Source of the DNA: Patiria miniata
Taxonomy: Eukaryota; Echinodermata; Asteroidea; Valvatida; Asterinidae
Direction of reading: 5' to 3'
Length of the DNA stretch: 64,000 bases
NCBI RefSeq assembly: GCF_015706575.1
Contig: NW_024037063.1
Span: 20,770,927 to 20,834,926 of the forward strand
This document shows, one piece after another, positions 50,050-63,084 of this stretch (its first letter is position 1; every line of letters begins with the position of its first letter). Under the pieces are notes generated by a model. It ran no database searches and was not told the origin of the DNA. It worked only from the letters and a program-made list of their open reading frames with translations. Both the position numbers and the translations under genes were made by a program.

Positions 50050-50394
50050 TATTAACAAATGTTATATGAAAGTAAGAACATTGTACTTTTGTTTTTATGT
50101 ATGTTGTATTTTATGCTGATTAGATTAAGCCAGGCAATAAAATTGGCTGGACACCCAACAGAGAAACTGATATTTTTTTCTTTAAATAAATGTCTTGTTT
50201 GTGTGAGTGACTGATAAGAAATTTCTACAGCAGAAACGAGTTATAGTACGTGCACAGGTAATGCAATTTCCTCTTCGCAGAATCAATTGTTTATTATGCT
50301 TGCAATTTTTGTTTCCTTTTCATGAAGTGTCTCAATTTCAAAGAAGTAAAGGATGAGTCACAAAAGCGGAACCCAAACCCCCAAAAATATATTT

Positions 50395-50960
50395 CATATC
50401 TAAAAAAATATCTAGCACCACAAATAATAGTGACTGCAAAGCCAATTACATAAGCTACTTTTAGATGAAAAAATTACTGAAATTGCTCAATCCATTCAAA
50501 AAATATATGCAATGACCCTAAAATCTGTTTCGTCCAAAAAATAGCAATTTATTTTGTGTTATGACTGTTTGGAACAACAAAGAAAATGACAAAAAAAACC
50601 TGTTTCAACAACTGTAGCACACAATATCTTTATTAACAACCCTGCTCAGGCAAACAATATGATTTATAAAATCCATTTTTTTTCAAAAGACGGGCCTTCA
50701 AAAGAACTTTGTTGAATATGTTTTACTTTTGAACTGAGATTCAAACATCACCAGCAATTGTGATGTTTGAGGACAATTTGTGACAAGGATTCTTGAAATC
50801 GCATTCTTGGACGAAAGAGGTTTTAGGGTCATTGCGTTTAAATGGTGATATTCTTTGAACGGATTGAGCAATTTAAGTAATTTTTTTCATCTAAAAGTAG
50901 CTTATGAAATACACTTTCCAGTGATTGTTATTTTGGGTGCTACGTACATGTATTTTCAAA
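50395..50960. repeat. foldback repeat with about 150-bp arms
   Basis: The left arm (AATTACATAAGCTACTTTTAGATG, then ATTGCTCAATCC and GACCCTAAAA) is the complement of 50805-50960. The ends are not sharply defined. Confidence 0.65.
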
Positions 50961-51929
50961 TTAGTGCATTGATGTCGAGCGACAACAAACACGGCAACTA
51001 TGTAGTCTGAAAGAGGACGGTGTACACAAAAAAAACAACTGAAGGAAATGACAACAAAATATAAACTGAACGGAAATGATGTTCAACTTTCTAAGCGTGA
51101 CATAGCAAAGAAAATGTGGAAATTAAAATAGCTGCTGAGAGAAATTCAACAAAATAACCTAAAAAACTAAATTTGGAAACAGTTGTGAACCATCTCTATC
51201 TAGTACAAGCCACTCCCCCCCCCAAAAAAAGGCTTACCAAACGTCTATAATGGTAGTTTTTTTAATAATCTACAGCTGGTCATTGTTTGGAACTTTTTTT
51301 GAAGACACGACCCACAACTGCCAAATATGGTAAAACATGACGCATTTCATAAAAAGACCCGAAAAATCGCCTCGGCAAATAGTAAAACAACAACCCAATA
51401 ATACCTATATTGCCTAACACTGAAAAAAAATAAAATCACAAACACTTACCAAAATGGCAAATATGTTCCAAGATGGTAAATTCCGATCAGTATTTCAAAC
51501 TTCTCCTGACTTGCCCCTGTTCTGCCAAATTTGATTTCTTTTAAAAACCTTACACCTTTCTACTCCACAGTTTTACACTGTATACTGACATAATGCAAGG
51601 ACGAGGTTCGTACACTTGTGTTTTTTGTTTACAGGTTTTTCGGACACCTTGCCTGACGATCAAATATACTCAAATTGAGAATAAAAGGAAGAGTTGAGAT
51701 TGCAGCATTGTAGGGATGACTTAAGATTAGGGTCACCCAAGGACGAGCTTTGAAATGTGGCCGTGGTGTCAGAGATTTGCTAAGAACACAGTCAAAGGAG
51801 GATGACCTTAGGGACGCTTTAGGGGAAAATCTGGGCAAACAAAGTGACAGACATGTATTACAGGGAATTACAAGGTCTCGTCTAGTCGTGTTGAAATCAA
51901 CATGGGCTCGCTATGAGGAAAACTGGACC

Positions 51930-52346
51930 AATTCGGGCGATTCACAATGCAGTACGCCACCAAGAGTTTGCCACAGAGAGTTCATTTTCCCCAGTGCATT
52001 GTGGGAGATGTTCGACAAATTCATTTGAAATTGTTAGTTTTTCCAGTCAGTAGTTTCGCAAGCGTATGATTCGAGTATAAGTTTCTCCTTGGACAAGCAA
52101 TGTGCTTTTTAGGAGTCTACACATCAAGCATCAAGCATGTTTGTTTTGCCCTTTTCTTTTCTTTTTATCAATATGGTTTTTTTTTTGTAAGGCGGCAGAA
52201 CGCTATGCCCCATTCTATAACAAGTTAGCTCAAGTTGTCTACTGACACTCGTTCAAATGGGCCATGTTTTGTCGACCAGAAATATGAAAAATGGACTCTC
52301 CATGGCAAACTCTTGGTGGCCCACTGCATTGTGAATCGCCCGAATT
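51930..52346. mobile_element. MITE with AATTCGGGCGATTCA inverted ends, copy 2
   Basis: 417 bp; about 50-bp inverted ends sharing CACAATGCAGT and CCACCAAGAGTTTGCCA with the copy at 8917-9280. Confidence 0.8.
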
Positions 52347-52349
52347 GAA

Positions 52350-53950
52350 CCTGAGAAGGCCAGGTGCGGCGCTCACACTTATCACAGTTTATACATGGGT
52401 TGGCTGTCAATTTTTTGATTTTCTACACGGGTAGACCCTCTCAATTAATTACCCCAGTCCCAAGCCGCGTACATGTACCTGTTTTTTGCAGCATACATCG
52501 TATTTTAACCAATCACATCACGCACCCTTACCCCTAACATGAATATTTATCACGCTGTGTGGATGGAAGACACTTAGGATCTCGTAACTAGTGTTTTCCC
52601 TTCAAAATCCTAACCAACACAAATATTTGATGAAAATGGACATACCGGTAGGTTCAAACCACAGATCTTGCGGGTTAGAAAATAAGTTTACTTTGAAATA
52701 TTCCCACTGAATTTGGCCCTGTTACTAAAAGCAAAACTGAGACTCACCGTTCTGTTGCTTCCTTTTCTGAAAAAGTCAACTCAACTCTGCGATACTCTCG
52801 ATTATTTCATTATTGTTCCTCAAACTCGTATGGTTGGCTGCTCTGGTCCTTTGTTGCGGAAATATTTGTCCTAATACCTCATTTCCTTTCACGACAGGAA
52901 ACAGGAGGGCTGTATTTATAATCTGATTATATTGCATTTGACTTTTTTTTTGCAAAAATATTTTCTTTCGAGTACTTTCTGGCATTCACTTCCTCTAAAG
53001 GTGTTAGTTCACACAAAACATACATTCTGTAGTGAGCATGTACAGTGTGTCCCAATAAACATTGTGCATGAAGAAGTCGCTGATTTGCTCAAAAGATGGT
53101 CAAACTAGCTAATCAAATTTTATATCATTTTAAAGCCTATAGATGGTGTTGTTTATAATTGGAGAAAATATCAAGAAAATCCATCAATGCAAACCAGAGA
53201 TATCGTTGGTTTTGTAAGTCAATATTATTTTCCTCCTGCACAATTAGAAAATAGTTGGTTAGATGAAAACCAATTTTCTACTGTTGTTAAAAATTTGTTT
53301 GAAAAGCAAGTTGAACAGTGTCTTCCTGAAATGACATCACAGCAAATCACGCTCAGTTGTCCAGAAAAGCACGGACATTTTAAATGTCTAAAGAAGTGCA
53401 CTTTGCAATAAAGTTTACCAAAAAGGGATGTCAAATAGTTTTCACGCACTTAAGAGGAGTAGAAGGTTGCACAAAATATGTTCCTCGAAAAAATTCATTG
53501 CATGGACCCTGAAAATTACTGCATTTGTTTTGTATGCCCTGACTGCAATTGTTAGTATTATTTATTAATATTTATTCATGTCATACAAAAATATACATCA
53601 CAATCAAGATGGGCGTTGGGAAAAATTATAATATGATTGCATTCATATTGCACTGAAACTCATGATTTGGAATATTTCCGTGTAGTATGCAAACCTTTTC
53701 GCAAATATAACTTGTACTTTAATGTACATGTAGGCCTCACAGCATGCGACTAGACTCAAACTCGGTTTTTCTATACAGCGCAGCCCTGACAATTTTCATC
53801 TTCAAATGCAAACATAAATAATACAGTATTCAGATGATTGATTATATTGTGAAGTGAAGCATGATGGGCCATATACAGGCGATCGGCTTGGGCATAGAAA
53901 AACAGGTGTACTTACGTGCACACATGATGTGTGTACTAGACAATGTATGC
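52350..53950. other. no gene recognised
   Basis: Short open frames only, for example one at 53187-53408. It has no recognisable domain and its composition matches the surroundings. Confidence 0.4.
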
Positions 53951-53957
53951 ACGTCTA

Positions 53958-54170
53958 CACTTATGCAAACATGGTCACTCCCAAAGAGTTAAAACACACA
54001 TCACGTCTTGTTCGTTACTGGCCAGCACATTTGAACACATGAATGAAGTTTACTCATTGTACATGTACAATGTAGCAACGAGTAAACTTCATGCATTCAA
54101 ATGTGCTGGCCAGTAACGAACAAGACGTGATGTGTGTTTTAACTCTTTGGGAGTGACCATGTTTGCTTAT
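53958..54170. repeat. near-perfect palindrome with about 100-bp arms
   Basis: The stretch with CACGTCTTGTTCGTTACTGG is repeated as its complement. The arms meet near 54064 at TACATGTACA. No TSD or known family. Confidence 0.85.
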
Positions 54171-55044
54171 ACATGTAAGTGAAGACCTGCACACATTTTC
54201 AGGTGCTCATGTGACCAAACTTTCATGACCCTTCCTAATATTGAGACACAATTTGTGAAAGTAGAAACTATACTCTGAGGTAGGGAGTAAAAAGTACTAA
54301 CCTGATGAATCAGTGAAAGTAATATGTCAGATGTAGTTAACAAGGGGTAAAGCTTCAACAATCAGACGAGCCCAATTTTATGTCACAGTGACCAAAGAAT
54401 GGCCTTTCTGATCAGTGGAATGGGCAGGCTTTTCATGAACCAAGACCACTGAGTGAAGGTGGTTCAATCAGATGTAGTTGAGCAAATTAGGGGATGCTTA
54501 AAAAAGCTATTTTCTTTAGCCTGTGTCACAACAAAATAAAAGACCTGATTTTTTTAGGCTGGTTTCTGAACCGAATAGTGAATTCAAAATGACTTTTCAA
54601 AAATCTTTATTATAATTTCGATACTATAATTTGCTCAAGTATGCATTTATTGTAAAGATTATTTTCCGTTTCAAAAATGTTTCTTTTTTATTTCAGGAAA
54701 TTATAAAATGTTATTTTAACCAAATAATGCTCATGATACGTCTATTTCCTGTGTATGTATCATGAATACATAGGCCTACGTAGTGGTGTCAACTGAAATT
54801 ATCGAACAAACTTGTCTGTTGAACAATTTTAACACTGAATTGGCAAAAAATGTGGTGCTGATTTATTAGAAATGAAAACCCACCTCAATTTTCATTCCCG
54901 CCCTGATTTTTAAAAATACTTAACATTTTTTTTGTGAAAGTGAGTTTTTTTCCTCAAAAAAAGTGTATTTTCCAGACAAGTTTCTCACCAAATCCACTGG
55001 CACAGTCGCACTGATTTGCACGCAAACATTGTGCACGACATATA

Positions 55045-55997
55045 TAGTAGGGGGGCCAATGTGTAGATTTGGGGTTCCCGTCGAAATTTCATGTTAATTT
55101 ATGGCAACCATTATAAATGTAATATTATGAGTCCTGAGAACAAGAAAATTGATGTTGCCATTTTTTCCATTGACCTTTAGTGACCTTGACCTGAGGTCAA
55201 AGTTCATGGGTCATTTTCACCTAAAATTTGCCTTTCGGAAGGGTTTGCGAAGATTTTCGAGGCAAGTGAGCACATATTGTATTTGGTTGAGAGTTTCTCC
55301 GTTATAATAAATGTTATTATTAATGTATTTATGGGTTTTCCTGAAGAAAACATGGGAAAATGTCACTTTTGCCTGAAAAAAGCCGGGTTGTTTTGACCAT
55401 CTCACGCAGATTCCGCCCCCCCCCCCCCCATGACCTCGACCATCGAGTGACGAAAAATTATGAAACTCGGTACATGCATAGAACAACATAACATGAACAA
55501 ACTCACGAAATTTCATGACTATGGGTCAAAGAGGTTTTGGAATTACGGCTAATTAATTATTCATAAGCACGTATGGTAATTCAACTGTGTACACTACGTA
55601 TATGGGGAAATTCAGTTTTGACGGAGGGTAGCGCCGAAAATATTTCGCTGCGCGGCAACCTGTGGTTCGAATTTTATGTTTTTGGTATCAAAAGATGTGC
55701 AAGACTCGAGGCTAAAAAGTCAGGACAGCTCAGGCCATGAAATAAATAATTTTTTCAAGAGTATCGCGGAAAAAGTTGAAAGAGGGAAAATCCCCCCCCC
55801 CCCCCTTTTAGGGCCAAAATATGACCAACCCTTTTATTTTAGTGCCTAGCATCTAAATATGAAATGTTGTAAAGTGTCCTCTGCAGTACCGCACTCACAC
55901 AGGGTGTTTGTCGGTTGAGGAAAATCCCCACTTCTTTTGGTGCGAGCCACTCCAGAGCGGAGGTGATTTAAGCACCTCCAGGTCTTCCATCCTGCAT
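55045..55997 (-). repeat. left arm of the large inverted repeat: 3' end of a non-LTR retroelement, minus copy
   Basis: Minus strand: the C-terminal zinc-knuckle-like part (SGVARTK, DKHPVCECGTAEDTLQHFIF) is followed by a long noncoding 3' segment. The whole is repeated inverted at 57792-58690. Confidence 0.82.
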
Positions 55998-57600
55998 TGG
56001 ATCCTGTAGGTAAGGCTTCTGCAGGCTTGATGATGCATCTCATGTAGTGGGGGAGACGCCACCAGCCTGGTCAACCCAGGAGGCACACACTTGGGTCTTA
56101 ATAGCAGGATTGATCGCTTTCAGGTGACTCACAGTGTAGCACTGCTGTGACTGGTCAAGAGCATCGGTCAACGTCTTCCCTTGGGGGACCGTTCCTTTGA
56201 AGACGTACTCTACTCTGCCCTTGAATACTACAAAGAAACGATGGTTCTTCAGTAGAACACCGATAACTGGGTAAGGGTCAGGTCTGCCGTCATGTCCAGG
56301 ATCTTCTGAAGGAGTCAGCAACGGTTAACACTGTCAAAAGCAGCTGTAAGATCAACAAAGACAGCGCCGGTGATCTATTTTTTTTCTGATGGAAGCAGTC
56401 CTTAATGTACTGAGTGAGGTTTAGAAGCTCTCCTGTTGTAGATTTGCTGGGACGGAAGCCTGCCTGCCTGTTCCTGTATCAGTTTTTTCTCAATGAAGAG
56501 GCAAGAAGGTTGAGGAGGAAATATTCCAGCAACTTGAATGTGTGACTTTGGGACGATAAGTTTTGACATGCATTGGGTCTTTCCCGGGTTTTAGGAGGGC
56601 GATGACCTTCGACTTTTGCCACACTTTAGTTATTGTTTGTGTGGCGAGGCAGGTGTTGATGAGCTGGAGTAACCAATTTGAGGCGTTTGGTCCAAGATGT
56701 TTAAGTTCTTTGGTGAAAATGTTATCCAGTTTGGTTGATTTCCTGTTCTTCATTTATGCCAGTCGCAAGTTCATTAGCAGAGAAGGATTTGATGAAGCCA
56801 ATTAGGTCGATGGCGGGGTCTTTCTGGCGGAGCTTGGCTTTCGGTCGCTTATTAGGAGAACTTGGCACTTTACCATTTACATAGCAGTTGTTGTGGGCTA
56901 TTTGGTTGGTGGTGATGTTACAATGATGTTCACTTGGCTGAGCTTTTTTTTAATATTATGCTCCAGGCTTGGAGGCCATATTGGCTTCTTGGCCATATTG
57001 GTGGTTACCACAAGGGTTTGCCACAAGCTTTGAAGCTGTTCTGATATGGCTGTTATTAATTGCTCCCCAGATGAGATGGTATCGACAGCAAGAGAGTCAT
57101 TTTCATACATGCATTTCTATATCCTGTAAAGTTCAGCACTACGGTATGCTAAGCCTGGGATGTAATCAGTGCGGCAGCCCCTAGGGATGTTCTTGCACCA
57201 CCACATCAACAAACCGGTGTCATAGTTATCAGGGGTTGGATCAATGTCAGCTAGATGGTGTTTGAGCTCTTTGGTGAAGCCTTCACAGTTGGAAGTTGAA
57301 ACAGCGGTGGAATGGAATTGTTGCGAAGAGACAGCAGCAGTCACTTTGATTCCAATACGGCGATGTCAGGTCTTTGGAATGGGGTCAAGGACCATCTTGT
57401 TGCTAAGTGAGGCAATGTTGTGGCTCACAAGGGCTAGAGTAGGGTTGAAACTTTATCTCCAGCCTCCACTGTGGAAAAACTTCGACAGTTTCGCATTGTG
57501 CAGGCATGCAACTGTAAACTCACCAAAAAAGAGGAAATTCCTAAATTCAGAAGACTTTGTACAGTGATTTTCAATTTTGAATGGCAGAAATGAGAATAAA
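55845..57600 (-). mobile_element. degenerate non-LTR (jockey/RTE-type) retrotransposon, minus strand
   Basis: From 57400 leftwards in broken frames: DIDPTPDNYDTG, KNIPRGCRTDYIPGL, SSGEQLITAISEQ, STKLDNIFTKELKHLGPNAS, KSKVIALLKPGKDP, ITGAVFVDLTAAFDSVN (catalytic motif A) and CECGTAEDTLQHF. The order matches a reverse transcriptase and its C terminus. Stops and frameshifts make it inactive, and the YxDD region was not found. Confidence 0.85.
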
Positions 57601-57791
57601 AAAAGAGGAAATCAGCTGATCTGAGGAAAAGTTGCATGCCTGATTGTGAATAAGGCTCAGTTGACTTGCTTCCGCCAGCGATTCAAAAGCGTCGACGTCT
57701 GTGCTGGAATGATAGCCAATGATGCTGCTGTGGCTATTAAATCCCGATAATTATGCGTGGCTTTGGCTGTTTTGTGGATTGTGGCGGTGGC

Positions 57792-58690
57792 ATTAGGATG
57801 GAAGACCTGGAGGTGCTTAAATCACCACCGCTCTGAAGTGGCTCGCACCAAACGCACCATGAAGAAGTGGGGATTTTCCTCAACCGACAAACACCCTGTG
57901 TGAGTGCGGTACTGCAGAGGACACTTTACAACATTTCATATTTAAATGCCAGGCACTAAAGGGTTGGTCATATTTTGGCCCTAAAAGGGGGGGGGGGCAG
58001 ATTTTCCCCCTTTCAACTTTTTCCGCGATACTCTTGAAAAGTTATTTATTTCGCGGCCTGAGCTGTCCTTACTTTTTAGCCTCGAGTCTTGCACATCTTT
58101 TGATACCAAAAACATAAAATTCGAACCACAGGTTGCCGCGCAGCGAAATATTTTCGGCGCTACCCTCCGTCAAAACTGAATTTCCCCATATACGTAGTGT
58201 ACACATTTGAATTACCATACGTGCTTATGAATAATTAATTAGCCGTAATTCCAAAACCCTTTGACCCATAGTCATGAAATTTCTTGGGTTTGTTCATGTT
58301 AAGTTGTTCTATGCATGTACCGAGTTTCATAATTTTTCGTCACTCGATGGCCGAGGTCATGGGGGGGGCATTTTCCCATGTTTTCTTCAGGAAAACCCAT
58401 AAATACATTAATAATAACATTTATTATAATGGATAAACTCTCAACCAAATACAATATGTGCTCACTTGCCTCGAAAATCTTCGCAAACCCTTCCGAAAGG
58501 CAAATTTTAGGTGAAAATGACCCATGAACTTTGACCTCAGGTCAAGGTCACTAAAGGTCAATGGAAAAAATGGCAACATCAATTTTCTTGTTCTCAGGAC
58601 TCATAAGATTACATTTATAATGGTTGCCATAAATTAACATGAAATGCCAACGGAAGTACATTGGCCCCCCCACTAATAGGCCTACTGTTT
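57792..58690 (+). mobile_element. right arm: 5'-truncated second copy of the same retroelement, plus strand
   Basis: Plus strand: EVARTKRTMKKWGFSSTDKH, then VCECGTAEDTLQHFIFKCQ and the same 3' noncoding segment. It is oriented head-to-head with the minus copy, giving arms of about 0.9 kb around a 1.8-kb spacer. Confidence 0.82.
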
Positions 58691-58715
58691 ACATCGCGCA
58701 AAATCATAGTGTTAA

Positions 58716-59232
58716 AGGGAATATACATCATTGGCTTTTGCTGTAATTTTCAGAAATGGATGGAATTGGGGGGTTGGAAATATATAGCAAATATAGTTAC
58801 ACTGACTTTTATGAGGTTTTTGGGTTCGAAAATGCTATAAAAACCAAGAAAAACAATCATTTTCCTGTAGTCTGGTTCCCTGACTCCATATAAGAAGAAA
58901 CAGAGCAGTTTACATACATTGGGGAATTGTAAGGTCAGGGAACCAGTCTAGCTGGCTTGTACCCGTTCATAGGTGTGTAATCGATTGCAAAGAAGTGCGA
59001 TGGTCAATTGGGGCCAGTATTTGGAAAAAAGCCAGATTTTTCCAACGCTGGTCGGCCGACCAGCGTTGGAAATTGATACAAAAATACCACTTTTCTTGAA
59101 AATGACAGTATACCAGGTGCCATGATTTTACAGGATGCTTTACACTGTCATTCACTAACACAGTCCAGCAAGGTATTTCAACATGATTTGGTAGTTTTAA
59201 TTTTTGATGTTTGCAAATGTTGTATTTTCCCT
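58716..59232. mobile_element. TTAA-flanked MITE, family B, copy 4
   Basis: TTAA at 58712-58715 and 59233-59236; 517 bp; nearly identical to 18199-18714, so a recent mover. Contains the CCAACGCTGGTCGGCCGACC palindrome. Confidence 0.88.
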
Positions 59233-59239
59233 TTAATGC

Positions 59240-60700
59240 ATGTACGTCATCGTATAGTTGGGTACCATTACGGGTTGATGTGTAATTGATACAACAATGC
59301 TCCAGGCACCATGCAGAATTTATTATGCTATTGCAATATGTCATCGTATAAACAAACCTAGTCTATAAACTGTGAGGTTCATCACCCTTTCTAAATTCTA
59401 GACACAAACCCTAGGTCATTTTAACAGCTGACTGGTTCTCAATATTAAGTAGTTTTCATGTTTGTTGGTCTTCTTTTAGGTTAATCTGATGTTATCCCTT
59501 CAATTCACTTTGAATGTGAAGAAGTTGAATTTATAAAATATAAAATATAAATTCCCCTCCTGACCGATGTTTTTCAATCTTAAGTGATGAAAAGCTTAAA
59601 AATCAATGTTGAATGGCCTAAGCTGTATTTTCTATTTCAAAAATGAATTTTTATGTTATTCTCCTCAGCAAGCTATGGCCATACATTACATAAAAGTACT
59701 CATGTTCCTCTGTAGTGGTGAACACATATAGGCCCTAATCCCCATACAACAGCCAAAGAAATTCAGCATGAATACAGCAACGAAAGGGGTGCGGGGCAGA
59801 CGCAGATTTCTGGAAACCGAGCATTGGTACAGACTGGTACCTTCATGTTCTTTTGTGCTACACCCAACCCTTTGTGTTCTGGGGGTGAACTAGTTTCTGG
59901 GACATTTTCTGGCGCGTTTCACCTTGGTCATATATTCAATGGCAGTGAATATTTGGCAGACGGATGTTGCTGTTATTATGGCATACATTGTACATGCAAC
60001 TTTTGCAATACGCCAATTTTGTTTTAGTAAACTTTTAGTTTGCTGAAGGTTGTTTTTGACTCCTCCGTTTACTAAATTTACATTAATGCAACAGTTCCTG
60101 ATCATTTTTTATACAAACCACTGTGCAACCGTTTATGTTCAAAGTTTCCGTGTCTGAGTGACACATTTCATATTCATAAATACCTAATACAATTTACCCA
60201 TTCCTATTGGTCGAGAGCCCGTCATGAGACCAGTCTTACACGGATGATAAAGACATGGCTAGCTGGTCTTAAACACTTTTCTTGTGTCACATGAAATTTG
60301 GACTCCCATGAAATCTGGTGCTTTTTAACATTTCATTGGTTGAACGTTCACATTCCTCACGTATGCATGCGCAATACTATCAGTGAATCAGTATTTCATG
60401 GTCCGAAATTCACACTACACCAGCCAAGCTGCGTTTTGCGCGACATGTTGCAGTACTCGCGACACGCGTACCAATATCCTTATAAGGTACGGAACTGTAG
60501 GGACATTCCATATCATAGTCAGAGGGGTGTTTCATAAAACTTGAAGTAAATTGTGGGGAAAAAATGGTGGCAACGTCTAGTATTTTACTTGTTTTGAGTT
60601 TTGGACTGAAAAGATTTGTTTTTGTTTTTTTACCGAAAAGGTATGAATGGGAATAAATATGTGCTTGGTCGGTATTAAACACTCTGTTTAGGACTGGTTG
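59240..60700. other. no gene recognised
   Basis: AT-rich, only short random frames. A short inverted repeat (GACTGGTTGGAGTCTGGA / TCCAGACTCCAACCTGTC) lies at 60680-60755. Confidence 0.4.
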
Positions 60701-60835
60701 GAGTCTGGAGTGCTGATAATTACCCATCCAGACTCCAACCTGTCTTAAACAGAGTTTTTAATAACTCCCAAACACACATTCACACAGACTCAACTTAAAC
60801 GGAAATAAATTCTGGCTTTTGTACAGGATTGAACC

Positions 60836-61404
60836 CGACAGTTGCGGATCACTTTTGACAGTTCCGGTTTACCCACGCTGCGCTACCTGGTACACGTGCA
60901 TAAATTCATCATTCACAGCGCGCTCAACGCGTGCATCGTGTGTCACACCTTTATCATGTATTAAATCTGCACACAAAACTGCATCATGTGCATGGCTGTC
61001 TCACGCGGGGATGAAAGACTTTTAAAGTCTTTCGGCGAATACGGCAATTAATTTTGTAATTCAAATGCCCAAATCATTATTACTCAGTGATACTTGAGAT
61101 TATTTCCTTACAAGAATTTATTTCCTTAAATTATGTTGACTAAGTTCCATAGAAAACCAGATTTTTGCCTTTACACACTTCCTTTTGTAGGCCAGTTACA
61201 AAACAAGTGGATATTTTACCAAACTGGATTGTGGGTAATGTTTGAGCGATTTCCAAAATTTCTTTTCCCCGACAATTGCAAAATGATAGACCTTCAAACT
61301 GATGAAAAGAAAAATCCTGAAAAAAAGTTTGGTTATTTAAAGTTGAATTAATTTTTATTAAATCAAGTGATCCGGAACTGTCGATGATCCGGAACTGTCG
61401 GACT
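60836..61404. mobile_element. possible MITE with CGACAGTTCCGGATCA ends
   Basis: The left end has CGACAGTTGCGGATCACTTT and the right end the complement AAGTGATCCGGAACTGTCG, the latter followed by a direct second copy. No target duplication was confirmed. Confidence 0.45.
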
Positions 61405-61739
61405 GACTGTAGTTAATAGAAACAGGTACAGGCCGAATGTCCAATGCCGTCAACAACTGTACGGCAATCAAATAAGAATTCTATATTCCACATGTACCTA
61501 CCACAGTTAATTTTTAGGGTTAATATGAGTTTTGTAAAAACGTCAAAATCGGCAGACAACATGGGCGAGAATGACACACAAAGATTGAAGATGCACTTTG
61601 ATGCTTGTAAATTAACAATGTTTAAAAGTTGATTAAAAAACAGGCAGACAAACATTCAAACTTTTTGTTGGATGTAACTGATTTAATTGGAAAGAATTCC
61701 AAACATGGACATCTGTGGCAGGGTTCTCATCCAAGGAGG

Positions 61740-62040
61740 GCGAGTTTGGGGGGGGGGGGGGGGGAAGGGGTTGGGGAGGGGGGCTGGATGCTATGTGGAA
61801 GAGCGCCCAATTTCATCCGTGCTAAAAGGTAGACAGGTTTTTCACCGGACACCCTGCCTTCGTCAGATCAAATAGTGGGGGTTGGGGGGGGGGGGGGAGA
61901 GGGTGGGGGAGATGGTTGGACGCCATCTTTCAATTGGGATGCTGTTCAAAACCAATTTCATGGTCATTGTTAGACAATATAATAAGGTATTGCTGTACAG
62001 ATTCCAGGGGAAATGAGGGGTGGGGGGGGGGGGACCTATG
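61740..62040. repeat. G-rich tract cluster
   Basis: Three G-runs of 9-15 (61750-61765, 61886-61898, 62023-62033) with GGGGTTGGGGAGG between them; potential G-quadruplex DNA. No gene. Confidence 0.7.
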
Positions 62041-63013
62041 TCGTTCATGGACACTGTTTGTTTTTCCCTTCAGTGACCTATTGGCCATCAGAAAGAGATA
62101 ACATGTCCTAAAAAGTCAAGTCAAAGGTTCGTATAAGCATGGAGGTACGGTAAGGGAACAAAATCCACTTTTCAATTAATCAACCTACCAAACTAGTTGG
62201 CGACATTAAGAACATAATTAAGAACACAGACCCCCTAAAGCTACGCGGTCCTTTTTCTGCGCATTTACCTTCAATTTGTGTGTGACAACGCGCGCCTGTA
62301 TGCAAGCGTCAACTGCGCAGATAATGGAGGGTCGAGGATATGTCATAGATAAAGGGCAGGATTTTGAATTTGGGGTAAAATGACAATAACAACGACAAAA
62401 CACAACATGAAAATAAAGATGGCCACGCAAGTCGCGCTGCATGGCACCAACCGGCCCGTAAACCGCGTAGGAAAATCGTAATTTCTACCACAAGAAACTG
62501 TTCAAAAATTAATGTGTCATTATATCGAGACAAGTCTGCCTTAGGTTGACAACGTCATTTTTTAGTAATAAAAAGTGTCTTGATTCTAATTTGATCGAAA
62601 CAAAACGGGGCCCTACACTACAGAATCGCCATAGTCAGGATGCTCTGTCTGAGAAAATGTCCATACTAGGTCACCACTTTACCTGCCGCTAAACACATCA
62701 ATTTTTACCTCACCTTGTGATTTCACCCAAGAGGAATCCAGGAAGCTGTGTAAACTAACAAACAAAAAATTAGGCAAAATGTGTTTTTAGAACACATTTT
62801 GGATGCACTCGTCGTGCAGAACTAAGTTGAAGCAGCCGGTCAAAACTGATTGAAGTGGCTGAAAGACAGCGGTACGTTATACGCATGACATCGACAACCA
62901 TGACGTCGCATGTGCCGGCCAATACGTCATTATGAATATTTATTTTCTCATGAATATTTAGTTTATTTCAGTGGCTACTTCAAATACGTCCAAAGATTGA
63001 TTATTGCAACAGC

Positions 63014-63080
63014 GATCGTGCGTGGCCTAGCGGTCTCGTGTTTCGAGCAAGAGTCCGAGGTTTGAATCTCAATGAAGTAA
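63014..63080 (+). repeat. tRNA-like sequence (SINE head or tRNA pseudogene)
   Basis: A box TGGCCTAGCGG and B box GGTTTGAATCTC, 26 nt apart. The T arm does not pair well and no acceptor stem is evident, so it is not a functional tRNA. Confidence 0.5.
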
Positions 63081-63084
63081 GTGA

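Noticed and set aside
53187..53411. 74-aa frame with several Cys
   Set aside because: No recognised family, no splice support; a short frame of this size is expected by chance.
61133..61351. 72-aa frame (FVGQLQNKWIFYQTGLW...)
   Set aside because: Lies inside a probable MITE with inverted ends; no homology recognised.
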